A stretch of 64,000 nt of DNA from Hyposmocoma kahamanoa (GCF_003589595.1 NW_020653856.1:2294544-2358543), one strand, 5' to 3'; shown: positions 32,663 to 42,254, counted from the stretch's first letter. Numbers and translations: made by a program. The notes: generated by a model not told the origin, from the sequence alone.

Positions 32663-32701
32663 AGTATTTTAACTTGCAACAACTTACGTGGAAGGTATCG
32701 A
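32663..32701. repeat. Right arm of inverted repeat flanking LINE-J
   Basis: AGTATTTTAACTTGCAACAA continuing to GGTATCGA; inverse of 29253-29291. Confidence 0.8.
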
Positions 32702-32764
32702 TTTATGTTATGTATTACGTTGTGTTCTTGTGGTGTCTATTCTTACATAAAAATCTTAAATGGC

Positions 32765-32845
32765 ACAAGACCGGGAGAGTTGGCGTGCTCTTGGGGAGGC
32801 TTATGTTCAGCAGTGGATGCGTGTAAGCTGATGATGAAGATAGTA
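32765..32845 (+). mobile_element. RTE-like 3' tail fragment
   Basis: AAGACCGGGAGAGTTGGCGT, GGGGAGGCTTATGTTCAGCA and GTGGATGCGTGTAAGCTGAT, then GATGAAGAT. It matches the end of the 8.8-9.1 kb RTE fragment (WRALGEAYVQQWM). Confidence 0.8.
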
Positions 32846-32849
32846 GTAT

Positions 32850-34473
32850 GACTTTTAAATAGGATGTTGATACATGTAGTGATAAGTGTGTGTGTTGTGG
32901 TGTCCATCATTTATAACAAAATATAACCTATTTAGTTCATGAATCCGGTTGCGAGATTTACCTCACCTATGTCACGCCAAATAGAAATTGTGGTCCTCCT
33001 TTTTCCTACGCTCGCTCTTACTATACCTCTGTCACTGGGAGTGGGAGCCCTTGTTTGTACTTAATGTGTTGGCATTTTTAATAGATATCGTCATTCTAGA
33101 TAAGATATCGTTACTGCCGTCACTAAAAGTCGTAGGTACGTACTCACTCAGATCTAATAAACGAACATAACTAATTGATAGAACGAGATTGATACGAGCT
33201 TGCAGTTCCAGATGTAAAAGGGTAAATCAAAATATTTTGCTAGTTACGCCATCTGTTGACAGATTTTTGTACTAAATGCTTTCGAAGACAGCTAACTTTT
33301 TCTACCAGTAATCCACCGGCAGTTGCGTTTATACGAAATCTATGTATTAAATTCAAAAAGGTATTTTTAAGACGCTAATTGACGAATTGAGATCCAAGAT
33401 GTGAAACGCTAAATCGGAAATACGTTGTCCTGAAAATTTAGCTACTATTTCGAATTTACAGTTATACCAAGAAACAAATACGAAAATAATAAATCTAACA
33501 TCTCGGTAAAAGTGTGAAGGCGTTCGAGGCGATCCTTATTATTTAATAGTAAGAGAATAAAACAAACACTAAATACGCTTTATGTAGATGTAAACAGAAT
33601 TCATCTAAAGTTAGTAAAGTAACTTTAATCGAGGGTCGCGCCCTGGGGCAACATTTCCAGATAGCTGCCAATGTTTAATCCTTTGCATAGCTATACACAA
33701 TTCCTGGCGGTACTACCGTCAAGTCTAATCACCAAAGATTTCAATGAGGCGATGTGGAATTTCTTATCGAGCTTTCGCCTGCGTCCTGTAAGCTGACTAA
33801 GGTTGGTTCGCATATTTTTAACCTTTCGCGGTTCTCGAGTTACTTATCAAAATTTAGAAAAACATAAAAATGACCTAAGCGATATAGTCTTATTTTACAT
33901 ATAATTTCATTTCAGTAATCACTGTGAATAAAATAAGTACTTAGTTTAATAATTAGCGATATAATGATTTAGCCAAAAAGTGTTAAATAAAAAAATTTAA
34001 AAAATAAATATATAAACTTTAGTCAATTATGTATTGGCCATGTTGATCCGCGATATTTGCAATGTGTGCAATTTAGCATTATTATGATAAAATACAACAC
34101 GTTTTTAAAATGCCTACTGAAATATTATTTTCAAAGCGATCATAAACGACATAACGTTTAAAAGAAGAAAGTAATTTTTTGTTTAAAGTTAGCTAGTGGC
34201 AAAAACCGCACTGACTTTTTGGCCAATCCGTTATATAACTAAAATAAACTTTCACCTTACGTACACACATATCGCACTCCCAATAACGGAATTACGAAAT
34301 ACCAAAAGTAATATTTTTGGGAATAATATCTTACACAATTTTGAAATCACCCATCTGGCATACATAGCTGGCACCATTTTTTTTTATATCAATGTTGTCA
34401 TTTTCCCAAAAATTACTAGTTGTACTTCGTCATTTTTTTATTACGGGTTTGATATATGCATACGTAGAGCAAT
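32850..34473. other. AT-rich region, no exon recognised
   Basis: 34000-34240 is the paralog of 27480-27830. I searched this interval by eye for lipocalin exons on the minus strand and found none. Confidence 0.45.
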
Positions 34474-34715
34474 CTACTGACGGTCTTCACTTGATTCAAA
34501 GTTTTGTTCATCACTGAACCGTCTATGTGTTTTTACAGGCATTCTGAAAGTCACTGGTTCCACGGCCACAGTATCATACCTGCGTGGCTCACATTTCGTC
34601 CAGTCATCGAAAGCAAGCTTTGTGATAACAACGCCTATTTGAGTGAGTGGCCTTACAGCTAATTCCTTGTTATAAACGGTAATAAGCGGAATTCTGGAGA
34701 GGATCCACACGTAAA
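34474..34715 (-). CDS. Lipocalin terminal exon A
   Basis: Preceded on the minus strand by TATTTATTCCAG and ended by TAG at 34474-34476. It reads VYVWILSRIPLITVYNKELA, VRPLTQIGVVITKLAFDDWT, then KCEPRR, AVEPVTFRMPVKTHRRFSDE and an acidic Ser/Glu end. VWILSR and the Cys in DDWTKC are the usual C-terminal elements of secreted ApoD/insecticyanin-like lipocalins, which bind small hydrophobic ligands such as biliverdin. The roughly 36-residue tail after that Cys is longer than I expect for the family and is partly conserved in exon B. The acceptor phase (one base carried over) matches the donor of exon 2 at 38.6 kb if any middle exon is symmetric. Confidence 0.78.
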
Positions 34716-35091
34716 CTGGAATAAATATTTTGAACGTTTTATACGTGATATAGATTTTAAGGCTTTCGACGTTATTCACTAAATGATTATCAATAACTAC
34801 AGGTTTCTTATCAGGTACGAGCTCTGTTCATATCCCCTGATATTAAGAGACTGGCCAGCGACAGGTGACGTCTTTAAGAACCTGCCTGTTCCTTTTTCGC
34901 TAGCATTGCCATTGTCACCCACTTTTTTCCAGACAAACCACCACCATTGTAAGCACCGGATTCCACATACTGGATAGTTTAAATCCATCTTCAATGGATG
35001 GATGGGACGTACAACCTTTCCGAAATATCGGGAAAATAAAATAAATCAATAAATAACACACATTACGTTACAGTACATTACATTACGTGAG

Positions 35092-35200
35092 AAACAAATG
35101 CAGGCCATACTGAAAATATTTCTCCCGATCCGGGAAACGAACCCGGGCCGTGTGCGTGACAGACCAGGATGGTAACTCCGTTCTGCTACGGGTACAGTTA
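35092..35200 (-). mobile_element. SINE-1 variant with a different tRNA-like head
   Basis: The minus strand has head ACTGTACCCGTAGCAGAACG, B-box GGGTTCGTTTCCCGG and the SINE-1 body start GGGAGAAATATTTTCAGTAT. The body is SINE-1 but the head differs from the other copies. Confidence 0.7.
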
Positions 35201-35414
35201 AACTCATACCATGGTAAGAAACTTGTAAATAGTGATAATCATTTTATATGTGATTTGGTCCCACCAACAATCTGGCATCAAGCTAGGTACCTAATTCTAT
35301 CTACCAGACTAAAGAATCATGCCCGACCAGGTCATTCACCATCATCGTCCAACCTATTAGACGTTCCACAGTTGGTCTCCTTCAAGAAAGGGTCTAAGAT
35401 CTATGGTGGAGTAT

Positions 35415-35518
35415 TCCGTTGGACCAATTAGGGTCGGATACTTCAAGTGCTTTACCAGGGGNNNNNNNNNNTCCGTTGGACCAATTAGGGTCGGATACTT
35501 CAAGTGCTTTACCAGGGG
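35415..35518. other. Assembly gap (10 N) flanked by identical 47-bp sequence
   Basis: 35415-35461 and 35472-35518 are identical (TCCGTTGGACCAATTAGGGT...ACCAGGGG) on either side of N at 35462-35471. This is the signature of an unmerged contig overlap. Confidence 0.95.
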
Positions 35519-35721
35519 TTGTGAATACTTTTCGAGGCGCAAATTTTTGCTTAATTTCAACTAAAATTCATTATGTACCTAGTCAAAACTAGCTTAGTGT
35601 AAGTTTCCGGTATGACACCTACAGCGGTCCCATTATAATTGCAACCTTCAAACATTGGTCCCCGATGGTCAACCCTTGGATCATTCAACATATAACATTA
35701 TAAAAATTAATTTTTATTGTA

Positions 35722-35974
35722 GGAAATGAAACTATTTTTCCGGATTTAAATCGCGTATATTTGTTTTTTCAAACAAACAAAAAATAAGATGGTTGGCATC
35801 AATATTAGGCATAACTGGTTGAAGACTGTACCACCTCAGTCAATCGTGACCATGGGACCTGTAAAGGGCCCGAAACGTCGGTTTGTTTGAAAAAACAAAT
35901 ATACGCGATTTAAATCCGGAAAAATAGTTTCATTTCCTATGTGTAACAATCGCGAAAACCTAAGAACTCGATAA
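35722..35974. repeat. Foldback/Penelope-like terminal repeat, longest copy
   Basis: Left arm AGGAAATGAAACTATTTTTC..AAACAAAC (35723-35781) is the inverse of GTTTGTTTGAAAAAACAAAT..TTTCATTTCCT (about 35882-35939). The centre includes ACCTGTAAAGGGCCCGAAAC followed by GTCGG. The right flank ATCGCGAAAACCTAAGAACT is shared with the other copies. Confidence 0.82.
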
Positions 35975-36197
35975 TTTTTATTGCCTATATATGATCACTA
36001 GATATTGGAACAGATAAGAGTATATTTACCTAAACTTCAAAGAAGTAATAAACATAGAGTGATTAATACCTTCTTCTGAAATACCGGAACAATTGTATTT
36101 TGTTTTATAGTTTAGATGTGAAGTTAAGTAATATTTTTAAGTCAAGTCATATTTTGCTCGACGTGATTCGAGTTCATCAGTAGTTTTTAATCATGGA

Positions 36198-36490
36198 TCC
36201 GCGGCGGCGACTCGACGAAAACTGCGCACCGAAGCCCTGCCAGCCCGATCACTCAACCAACCAACGCGGGCGTGAGGGTAGTTGCTCGCCGCCACCCTCG
36301 GGAGTTGAGAGTATATATCAAACGTATATTTATTAATACATTATTAGTGTAGTGTACAATCCTATAATAATAATAAGAATGAAGCAGACAGGTGTAGTTC
36401 CTCGCTCCACCGCCCGCGCCTGTACTGAGTGACCGAACTGTCAGAGCTTTGCCACGTAGTTTTCGTCGAGTCACCGCCACCTTCTCATTA
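36198..36490. repeat. Long inverted repeat, arms about 100 bp, CpG-rich
   Basis: Left arm GGCGACTCGACGAAAACTGC, then GCCCTGCCAGCCCGATCACT. The right arm in reverse complement is GGTGACTCGACGAAAACTAC, then GCTCTGACAGTTCGGTCACT. The arms are about 80% alike around an AT-rich centre. No duplication of the flanks was seen. Confidence 0.7.
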
Positions 36491-37214
36491 TTAAGGACCA
36501 CGGGCTGGTTTTCTGGTAATAAGTTTGAGTCTTGCATAAGTTTCCTATTTCAAATACAGTATGTGTGTATAAGATCATAATTACACTCGTTTTCATTTTT
36601 TGTATTTTATTTTAAATCATTACAGACGGAGGGATTATTCACTCTATGTTTATTACTTGAAGTTGAATTAAATATTAAATTATATAGAGGCAGAGTATAT
36701 ACTCTGCCCGTTCTAATATTTTATGATCACAGAATACTTACTGAAGTGCTTGTTAATTAGAGGACTATACGAGCAAGTGTAGACGGTGGAGAAATAGTCC
36801 ACGTTTATGGCTAAAATTCGAAACGAGTAGTATCTATTCTTTACTGAAACAAATTATAAATAAAAGTGAGGAATCTGTAAAAGCACAAAAGCTTAATTAC
36901 AACCAATGAAACTTCAAAGAAAATTCCTAATTTTCCAATTTACCCCTCTGTAATTTTCCGTATCAGAGAAAATTCGTATAAGGTTTTAAATTCACGTCAT
37001 TTCTCGGATTCGGAACAGATACAAAGAGGACGTAGTGCGCAAATGCTCATTTTAAGAAAATAATGATACGTTATAAAAGGGATATAAAAATAATAAAGAT
37101 GATGTGCTAGGTAACCACATCAATCAAGTACTGTTATCTGTTATATACGGTACATGTGTACTATGAGTACCAAACTGTGGTAGAATACATTTATTTGCAA
37201 GAATACAAATTTAT
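36491..37214. other. AT-rich intron-like sequence
   Basis: No exon or repeat recognised; inside the lipocalin gene interval. Confidence 0.4.
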
Positions 37215-37820
37215 CCGCTCACGCAATACATGCAGCCGTAGACGCATACTACACCTACAGGTGCCGGTTATGATTTTATACCGATTTATCGGATATCGAA
37301 GTTATAACAGGTAAAAGAACTAATACTAATAGCTATTTCGGTAACTACTCTAGCAAACCATAAAGTTTTTAATGCCTGGATCTGTCATTTAAAAAAAATA
37401 AACAACTTCAAAAATACGTCACGACAATCGTGTGTGTTATTGTTTGGGCTGGTGATTTCGGTGTTTATTTATTGAAAACATACCGTAAGTAACGTTTTTT
37501 AAGTTTACCCTGAATATAAATGTTTATAAACTATACTTTAAGGAGTAATTTCATGGTAAACGTTAGAACCACTCAAACGGAATATTATCATATTTACCCA
37601 AGTACACCAAACATTTCATTAGTGCTTTTTAAATGCAGGATTTGCGGTGTATTACTGCATTTTCTTTGAGATGTTTTTGTTGTAGCACGGAGGTTATTTA
37701 TTTAGCAATGCAGAATAATAATTTTATTTACAAAAACTTGTATTTAAACTGAATCCTTTTCTAATTTGCGAAACCAAATAGCCGCTATTTTGCGGTAGGA
37801 TGAGCGCATCGCGTGAGCGG
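37215..37820 (+). mobile_element. MITE-A copy 2
   Basis: 606 bp, CCGCTCACGCAATACATGCA ... GCGCATCGCGTGAGCGG, nearly colinear with the 6.66-kb copy. The flanks TTAT (37211-37214) and ATAT (37821-37824) differ by one base, compatible with a mutated 4-bp duplication. It sits in an intron of the lipocalin gene. Confidence 0.88.
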
Positions 37821-38167
37821 ATATTTTATAGTAAAATTAGATACATTGCATTCAACCAGCAACGAGGTATATAAATTATTTATTAATAGAATTTTGCTTT
37901 AAGTCAGTGTAAGTAATTGCATTTCTAATTGATATAAATTACAAAGGCAGCTTCCCACGGCCTGTGATATCACGTGCCGCATCGAGTCGTGCTAATTTGT
38001 AGCGACACTAGTAACACGAGCTCGCGCGGCGAGGCCCGTGAAAGCACGGGCCGTAGGAAGGCCTAAATATTCTTACTGAGATAAATCTCTTGCCAGGATT
38101 CCATCCACGTTCGCGCTATAAATTTGTATCGTTAATTTACTAAGATCTAATTTTCTACAAAACCAAA

Positions 38168-38360
38168 GAAAGAGTCCAAGGAAGTATTGCCACTTTCCCT
38201 ATTTCTGCCGCCAAGCAATAACATGAAGGGTGCTGGTGAAATTACAGGCACATGGGAGTTGTCAACTTATGTCTTAGGATGACGGTGCCCCTTAGATCTT
38301 TGCGATTTACTGCAACTGTTATAGACAGGCGTGTAGCCACCAGGCACACGAGTTGTTATG
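38168..38360 (+). mobile_element. SINE-2 copy
   Basis: AGAGTCCAAGGAAGTATTGC, AGGGTGCTGGTGAAATTACA, AACTTATGTCTTAGGATGAC, CAGGCGTGTAGCCACCAGGC and a simple ATGTT tail. Parts of the hairpin and centre are deleted. Confidence 0.75.
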
Positions 38361-38616
38361 TTATGTTATGTATAAAAAAAGAATTTCTTTTTCTGTCCTG
38401 GTGAATATAGTAAGACGTGGTTACTATTACCTCGTGGCCCAATTGTTTGCTCTTTTGAGAAGTAAACTTTTCGAAATTGAACTGCGTGCATTGGAAAGTG
38501 TCATAGAATGAATTTCTTTGCTCTGGTACTCATAGAACAGATTATTCCGTAATTTAAGACCAGGTAGTTGATGTAACTGTCTGGTTTATTATTGTTACTA
38601 ATAAAAATGTACTTAC

Positions 38617-38851
38617 ATTTGTTAGGAAATCTTTCAAAATTGAAAGTAAGGCGCAACATGGCTGGGTCCTCGCCAGCAACCGTAGTCTCAAGCTTACCCA
38701 TGCTGTATCTTTGTACGCGATCTGGGTCCATTCTCGAGAAGTTAAAATAGAGATTACTGCCTTTTTTATCATTCATTTCGACCATAGCGCAGTTGTTTAG
38801 GTTTAGCTCGTCGCTTGAGTAGTGATAGACTTGATACCACTTACCGGAAAA
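38617..38851 (-). CDS. Lipocalin exon 2 (GxW exon)
   Basis: 235 nt with TTATTTCCAG before it and GTAAGT after it on the minus strand. It reads FSGKWYQVYHYSSDEL, NNCAMVEMNDKKGSNLYFNF, SRMDPDRVQRYSMGKLETTV, then MLRLTFNFERFPNK. GKWYQ is the lipocalin first signature (GxW at the floor of the barrel), and Cys in NNC is the expected first disulphide partner. It joins in frame (phase 0) to exon 1 at 42.14 kb and leaves one base (phase 1). Intron 1 is about 3.3 kb and packed with LINE fragments. The product would be a secreted carrier of a small hydrophobic molecule; the ligand cannot be inferred. Confidence 0.88.
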
Positions 38852-39179
38852 CTGGAAATAACATACAACGGTAAAAAGTTCTGTAACAATTGTTCCATCT
38901 TTCACACCATGTTTTAAGCAAATAAAATTTCATTTAATTTCATTTCATTTCATTTCAAAGAATAAAATGGGAGTAACTTAATTTGATACAGTAGCAAATT
39001 AATTTAATTCCATTTTTATTAACATGGACTTCCGCAAAGTAATGCCCGAATCTTTTAATAACTCTAAAGAGCAATTGCGAACTCCTATATAAAATTTTGT
39101 TGACATAATTTGTAAGTGTCTCGTTCATGAAAATATGTGAAAATATAGGCACAAGGATTTTTTCTTTTATTTTTGTAAA

Positions 39180-40095
39180 AAATAAGTGTGCATTTGACCT
39201 TCATCTCACCTGATGGAAAGAGATGATGAGGTCGACGATGTAGTGTGCACACCTCAATAATGCCTATTCTCGCCTTGAAAAGGTCCAAGTTATAGAGTTC
39301 CGGGAACAAGTTCGCAGATAGGGAATTCCACTCTCTAGCCGCTCGCTATATAAATGTGGAAGCGAAAGGCTTCGTGTGATTCCTGGGAATATCCACGACA
39401 TAGGGGTGGAATCCCAGCCCACGTCTAGTCCCCCGATGATGGAAAGGGGAAGGCGAAATCAAATTATGCAATTCCATCGCACACTCTGCGTGAATACCGC
39501 AGTCAATTTTACTGCGGTGTTCAACACTCTGCAGCTTCGCATCAACTAATTCCGAGTCGCCGATAAGCCTCACGGCATGCTTGTCGATTGAATCCAAGGT
39601 GGCCAGTTGGTATTTAGCAGAGCCATCTCATTATCCATCTCGCTATATTGTGCCAGCAGCACTCCATACACGACAGGACTTGTGCTTGGTACAGCTGAAG
39701 CAACTGCTTCGGTGTGTAGTAACGCTTCACCCATGCCAAGCTTCCTGGCTGCATTTTTGGCCGTGTATTCAATGTATCTGCCGAAGTTCAGATTGGACGA
39801 CAGGTCCATTCCAAGTAGCTGGAGACGGTCGGCTATCGGTAAGAATACATCACGAAAAGTGGGAGTCACGTGAAAGGGACTTCGTTTCGTGGAGAATAGG
39901 CACACTTACGTTTTGGTAACATTAAATTTGACAAGATTGGCATTGCTCCAATCGGAGACTGCCTTAAGTGTCAAATTCAAACGACCAACCATGGACTCTC
40001 GACAAGACTGAATTTCTTCTCCACTGAACCTTCCATTGATCAAGTACCTGTCTACAAATGGGCTGCCATCAGCATACCCAAAAGGCTCCTGGAAT
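39180..40095 (-). pseudogene. LINE-J RT fragment, degenerate, in lipocalin intron 1
   Basis: In order on the minus strand: FGYADGSPFVDRYLING (the catalytic YADD has become YADG, near 40062-40079), SCRESMVGRLNLTLKAVSDW, a stop after NVTKT, CLFSTKRSPFHVTPTFRDVF, ADRLQLLGMDLSSNLNFGRY, then RLIGDSELVDAKLQSVEHRS and SPFHHRGTRRGLGFHPYVVD. The 3' UTR has CATCAGGTGAGATGAAGGTC. Several frameshifts and stops. Colinear with the 31.7-32.6 kb part of the large copy. Confidence 0.88.
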
Positions 40096-40283
40096 TAACA
40101 TATGTTTGTTTTGTAACAGAGTTGCGGATCATTTTATCTCTAGGTATTGAAGTGATATACGTATTTTCTCGGATTCCAATCGGACTTAGTCCACAAGCGA
40201 CATCCGAAGTGGGTCCGAGTTTTCTAGATTAGTATAATTTCGGATTCCGAACGAATACGAATCGGATGCATTGCGCAAACGCG

Positions 40284-40850
40284 CTTAAACATAATATTTT
40301 GAAAAATGGCGGACTTAATGCCATAAGGCATTCTCTACCAGTCAACCATTGGGCCAAGCAGAAAAAAACACAACAGGTTGGTGCTACACTTAAACAAGAA
40401 GAACAATATACTAGAAAAACTAATCGATAATTTATATGGTATAAATAAATAACATACTATAAGCATACTTATTATACACACATAATAAACTTACATATAT
40501 ATATAATAATAATAAATAATATGATATATGTACCCAAAGCAATATTATACAGAGTCTTAATTTTAACAATTGTCAAACAGACGCTTGCGCAACATGCGCT
40601 TGAAAGATAATTTGGTCTGAGCTTGTCTTACATGGAGAGGGAGCGCGTTCCAAAGACGAATTGCATGAAGGGTAAAATAATTAGACAAAAAATCAGTGCG
40701 ATGAGAAGGAATAGAAAGCTTAAGGCTACGGAAAGATCGAAATTCGCAACCCGGCCGAGCGGTTTGAAATTGAAATGAACATTTAAGATAATCAGGTGCA
40801 GCCGGGTCGAACAAGACGGAGAAAAGAGTGTTTAAAATTATGACGTTTTG
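40284..40850 (-). pseudogene. LINE C-terminal fragment, different family
   Basis: The minus-strand frame ending at 40563 reads RPGCEFRSFRSLKLSIPSHR, TDFLSNYFTLHAIRLWNALP, LHVRQAQTKLSFKRMLRKRL. This LWNALP..R..xxFKRxLRxxLF pattern is the usual end of many LINE polyproteins. The 3' end holds GGTTGACTGGTAGAGAATGC and GGCATTAAGTCCGCCATTT, the motif also present at 330-375. It interrupts a repeat also found at 61.2 kb. Confidence 0.75.
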
Positions 40851-40862
40851 AAGACGCTAAAG

Positions 40863-41335
40863 AAGTCTTTTAACAATAATTTCGCCATTGTTCTTTGTCT
40901 AACCAGTAACAAGATACCGTCTGTAGCAATTATCAAGCCGGAGATGATACAGCAAGTTTCAATCTGTCACCAGGGATCCCAGTTCAAATTTCAATTTATT
41001 TCCTCAAATAGCTTAGTAATGATGCCATCGCTCTTTTGCGTCAAAAGTTTCCTAACCATGTGATTTCTCGAAGAGGCGATCACAATTTGGCCAGCAAGAC
41101 TTTGTGATATAACACCTTTGGATGTTTGAAGCACCTCAAGGATGGGATTCGTGAAGTTATCAAGAACATACAGCCGCAAATGTGTGAATTGGTGATGGAA
41201 AATGTCATGAAAATAATATGGTCCTGCAAGTGCAACCGTGGCGGCCAGTTCACTGACATTGTTTTCCATTATTAATGACATACCCACCTCTTTACAAATA
41301 AATGAACATGCGATGATTTCGATTAAAAACACTCG
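40863..41335 (-). other. Unrecognised open frame and its repeated downstream part
   Basis: A 113-codon minus-strand frame (41332-40991) includes VGMSLIMENNVSELAATVAL, AGPYYFHDIFHHQFTHLRLY, VLDNFTNPILEVLQTSKGVI and a KSDGIITKLFEEIN end. After a stop, about 120 bp further downstream in the minus direction read ISGLIIATDGILLLVRQ and are about 85-90% identical to 61.19-61.32 kb. The residue pattern looks protein-like, with a hydrophobic segment in the second part. I considered a phospholipid scramblase-like fold but the fit is too weak. It may be an old gene duplicate or part of a repeat. Confidence 0.35.
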
Positions 41336-41834
41336 TTTTTTTACATATCAAAATGAAACCTCTTATTGGAAGACCCTTTAGTAGTGGCGGGGCTGGCAAA
41401 TAATAGCATAGGTGTATGGATTACACTATAATACCAGAAATACCACTATATGTTGACATTGTGGGTAGGTGAGCTTTATACCTACTACAAAATTTGACTT
41501 GGTTTAAAGTCTTATGATTTTTGAGATATTATTAAGGTTCAGGAAATTGGATTGCGAGCCCAGACATAAATTATGATAACATGCTAATCCTAAATTAAAG
41601 CCAATAGATGGCGTTACAATGAGTTGACGGTCTACATTCAGACATAAGCACTATGTTTTTGATGATTTTCCAAGCCATCAATTTTTTTTTGGATTTTCCA
41701 AATTTTTTTTTCACATATATGCGAGAAATCTATAAAAACTTTTCTTTGCTCAGCCTAAGTTTATTGAATGTCACGATGTTTGACCACCATGAAATGCCAT
41801 TATTTTTTGTGAAATTACTCCACTAGTTATACAA

Positions 41835-42037
41835 AGATCGAACACTAAAAAAAATTCCTTCGATCCGGTTGGATTCAAACCAACGTCTTCCAGTAAACCG
41901 TGCCAGACCAGACGCTATGCCAAATAAGCCATGGAACGAACTAGCGGACCTTACAAATTTTTCTAAGTGCTTGTTGCAGATCTTTATTTTTGGTTTTTAA
42001 CGACTTTTTTGCCGTAGCGCCATATATGAGAAATCTT
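41835..42037 (-). repeat. SINE-B-containing repeat, uninterrupted copy
   Basis: Minus-strand tRNA-like segment with B-box GGTTTGAATCCAACCGGATC, followed on the other side by GAACGAACTAGCGGACCTTA and GGTTTTTAACGACTTTTTTG. The same arrangement at 22.0-22.65 kb is split by LINE-J. Confidence 0.65.
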
Positions 42038-42140
42038 ATTAATACAAAGTTCTAACGCTAAGAAAACTACATTCGACGCGACAAGATTTGAAACTGTGTC
42101 CATGCCGTACAACTTATAGATTGCGAAACAAAAAATGTAC

Positions 42141-42254
42141 CTGGTGTAAGTGAAAATCCTCTTGAACAATTACTTTTTCCGGGCAATTTCCTGGTAAAGT
42201 AAAGTATGCTTTAGTTCTACCAGTATAAAATAGTAAAACAACAAAAAGAAACAT
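42141..42254 (-). CDS. Lipocalin exon 1 (signal peptide and N-terminus)
   Basis: ATG at 42254-42252, 38 codons, ending CACCAG before GTACAT (5' splice site). It starts MFLFVVLLFYTGRTKA, a short hydrophobic signal peptide probably cut after Ala16, then YFTLPGNCPEKV, where GxCP with Cys24 is the usual N-terminal Cys of insect ApoD-like lipocalins. Phase 0 fits exon 2 exactly (..HQ then FSGKWYQ). ATG context is CAAAATG. No TATA box was evident upstream; the flanking DNA is AT-rich. Confidence 0.82.

Noticed and set aside
28320..34470. Complete second lipocalin gene
   Set aside because: Only the terminal exon is present; no GxW or signal-peptide exon was found upstream of it within its own interval.
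35836..35895. Functional hammerhead ribozyme
   Set aside because: The GAAAC half is present but CUGANGA is not (CTGTAAA), and helix pairing could not be verified.
38432..38563. Candidate middle lipocalin exon (reads SYINYLVLNYGIICSM, phase-compatible with exon 2 and the last exon)
   Set aside because: It contains an in-frame TGA, and the same ACCTGGTCTTAAATTA-type sequence recurs at 46.5 and 20.4 kb, so it is better explained as a dispersed repeat.
41000..41332. Phospholipid scramblase
   Set aside because: FTHLRLYVLDNF slightly resembles the scramblase strand PFTLRIIDN, but Cys clusters and the rest do not fit.
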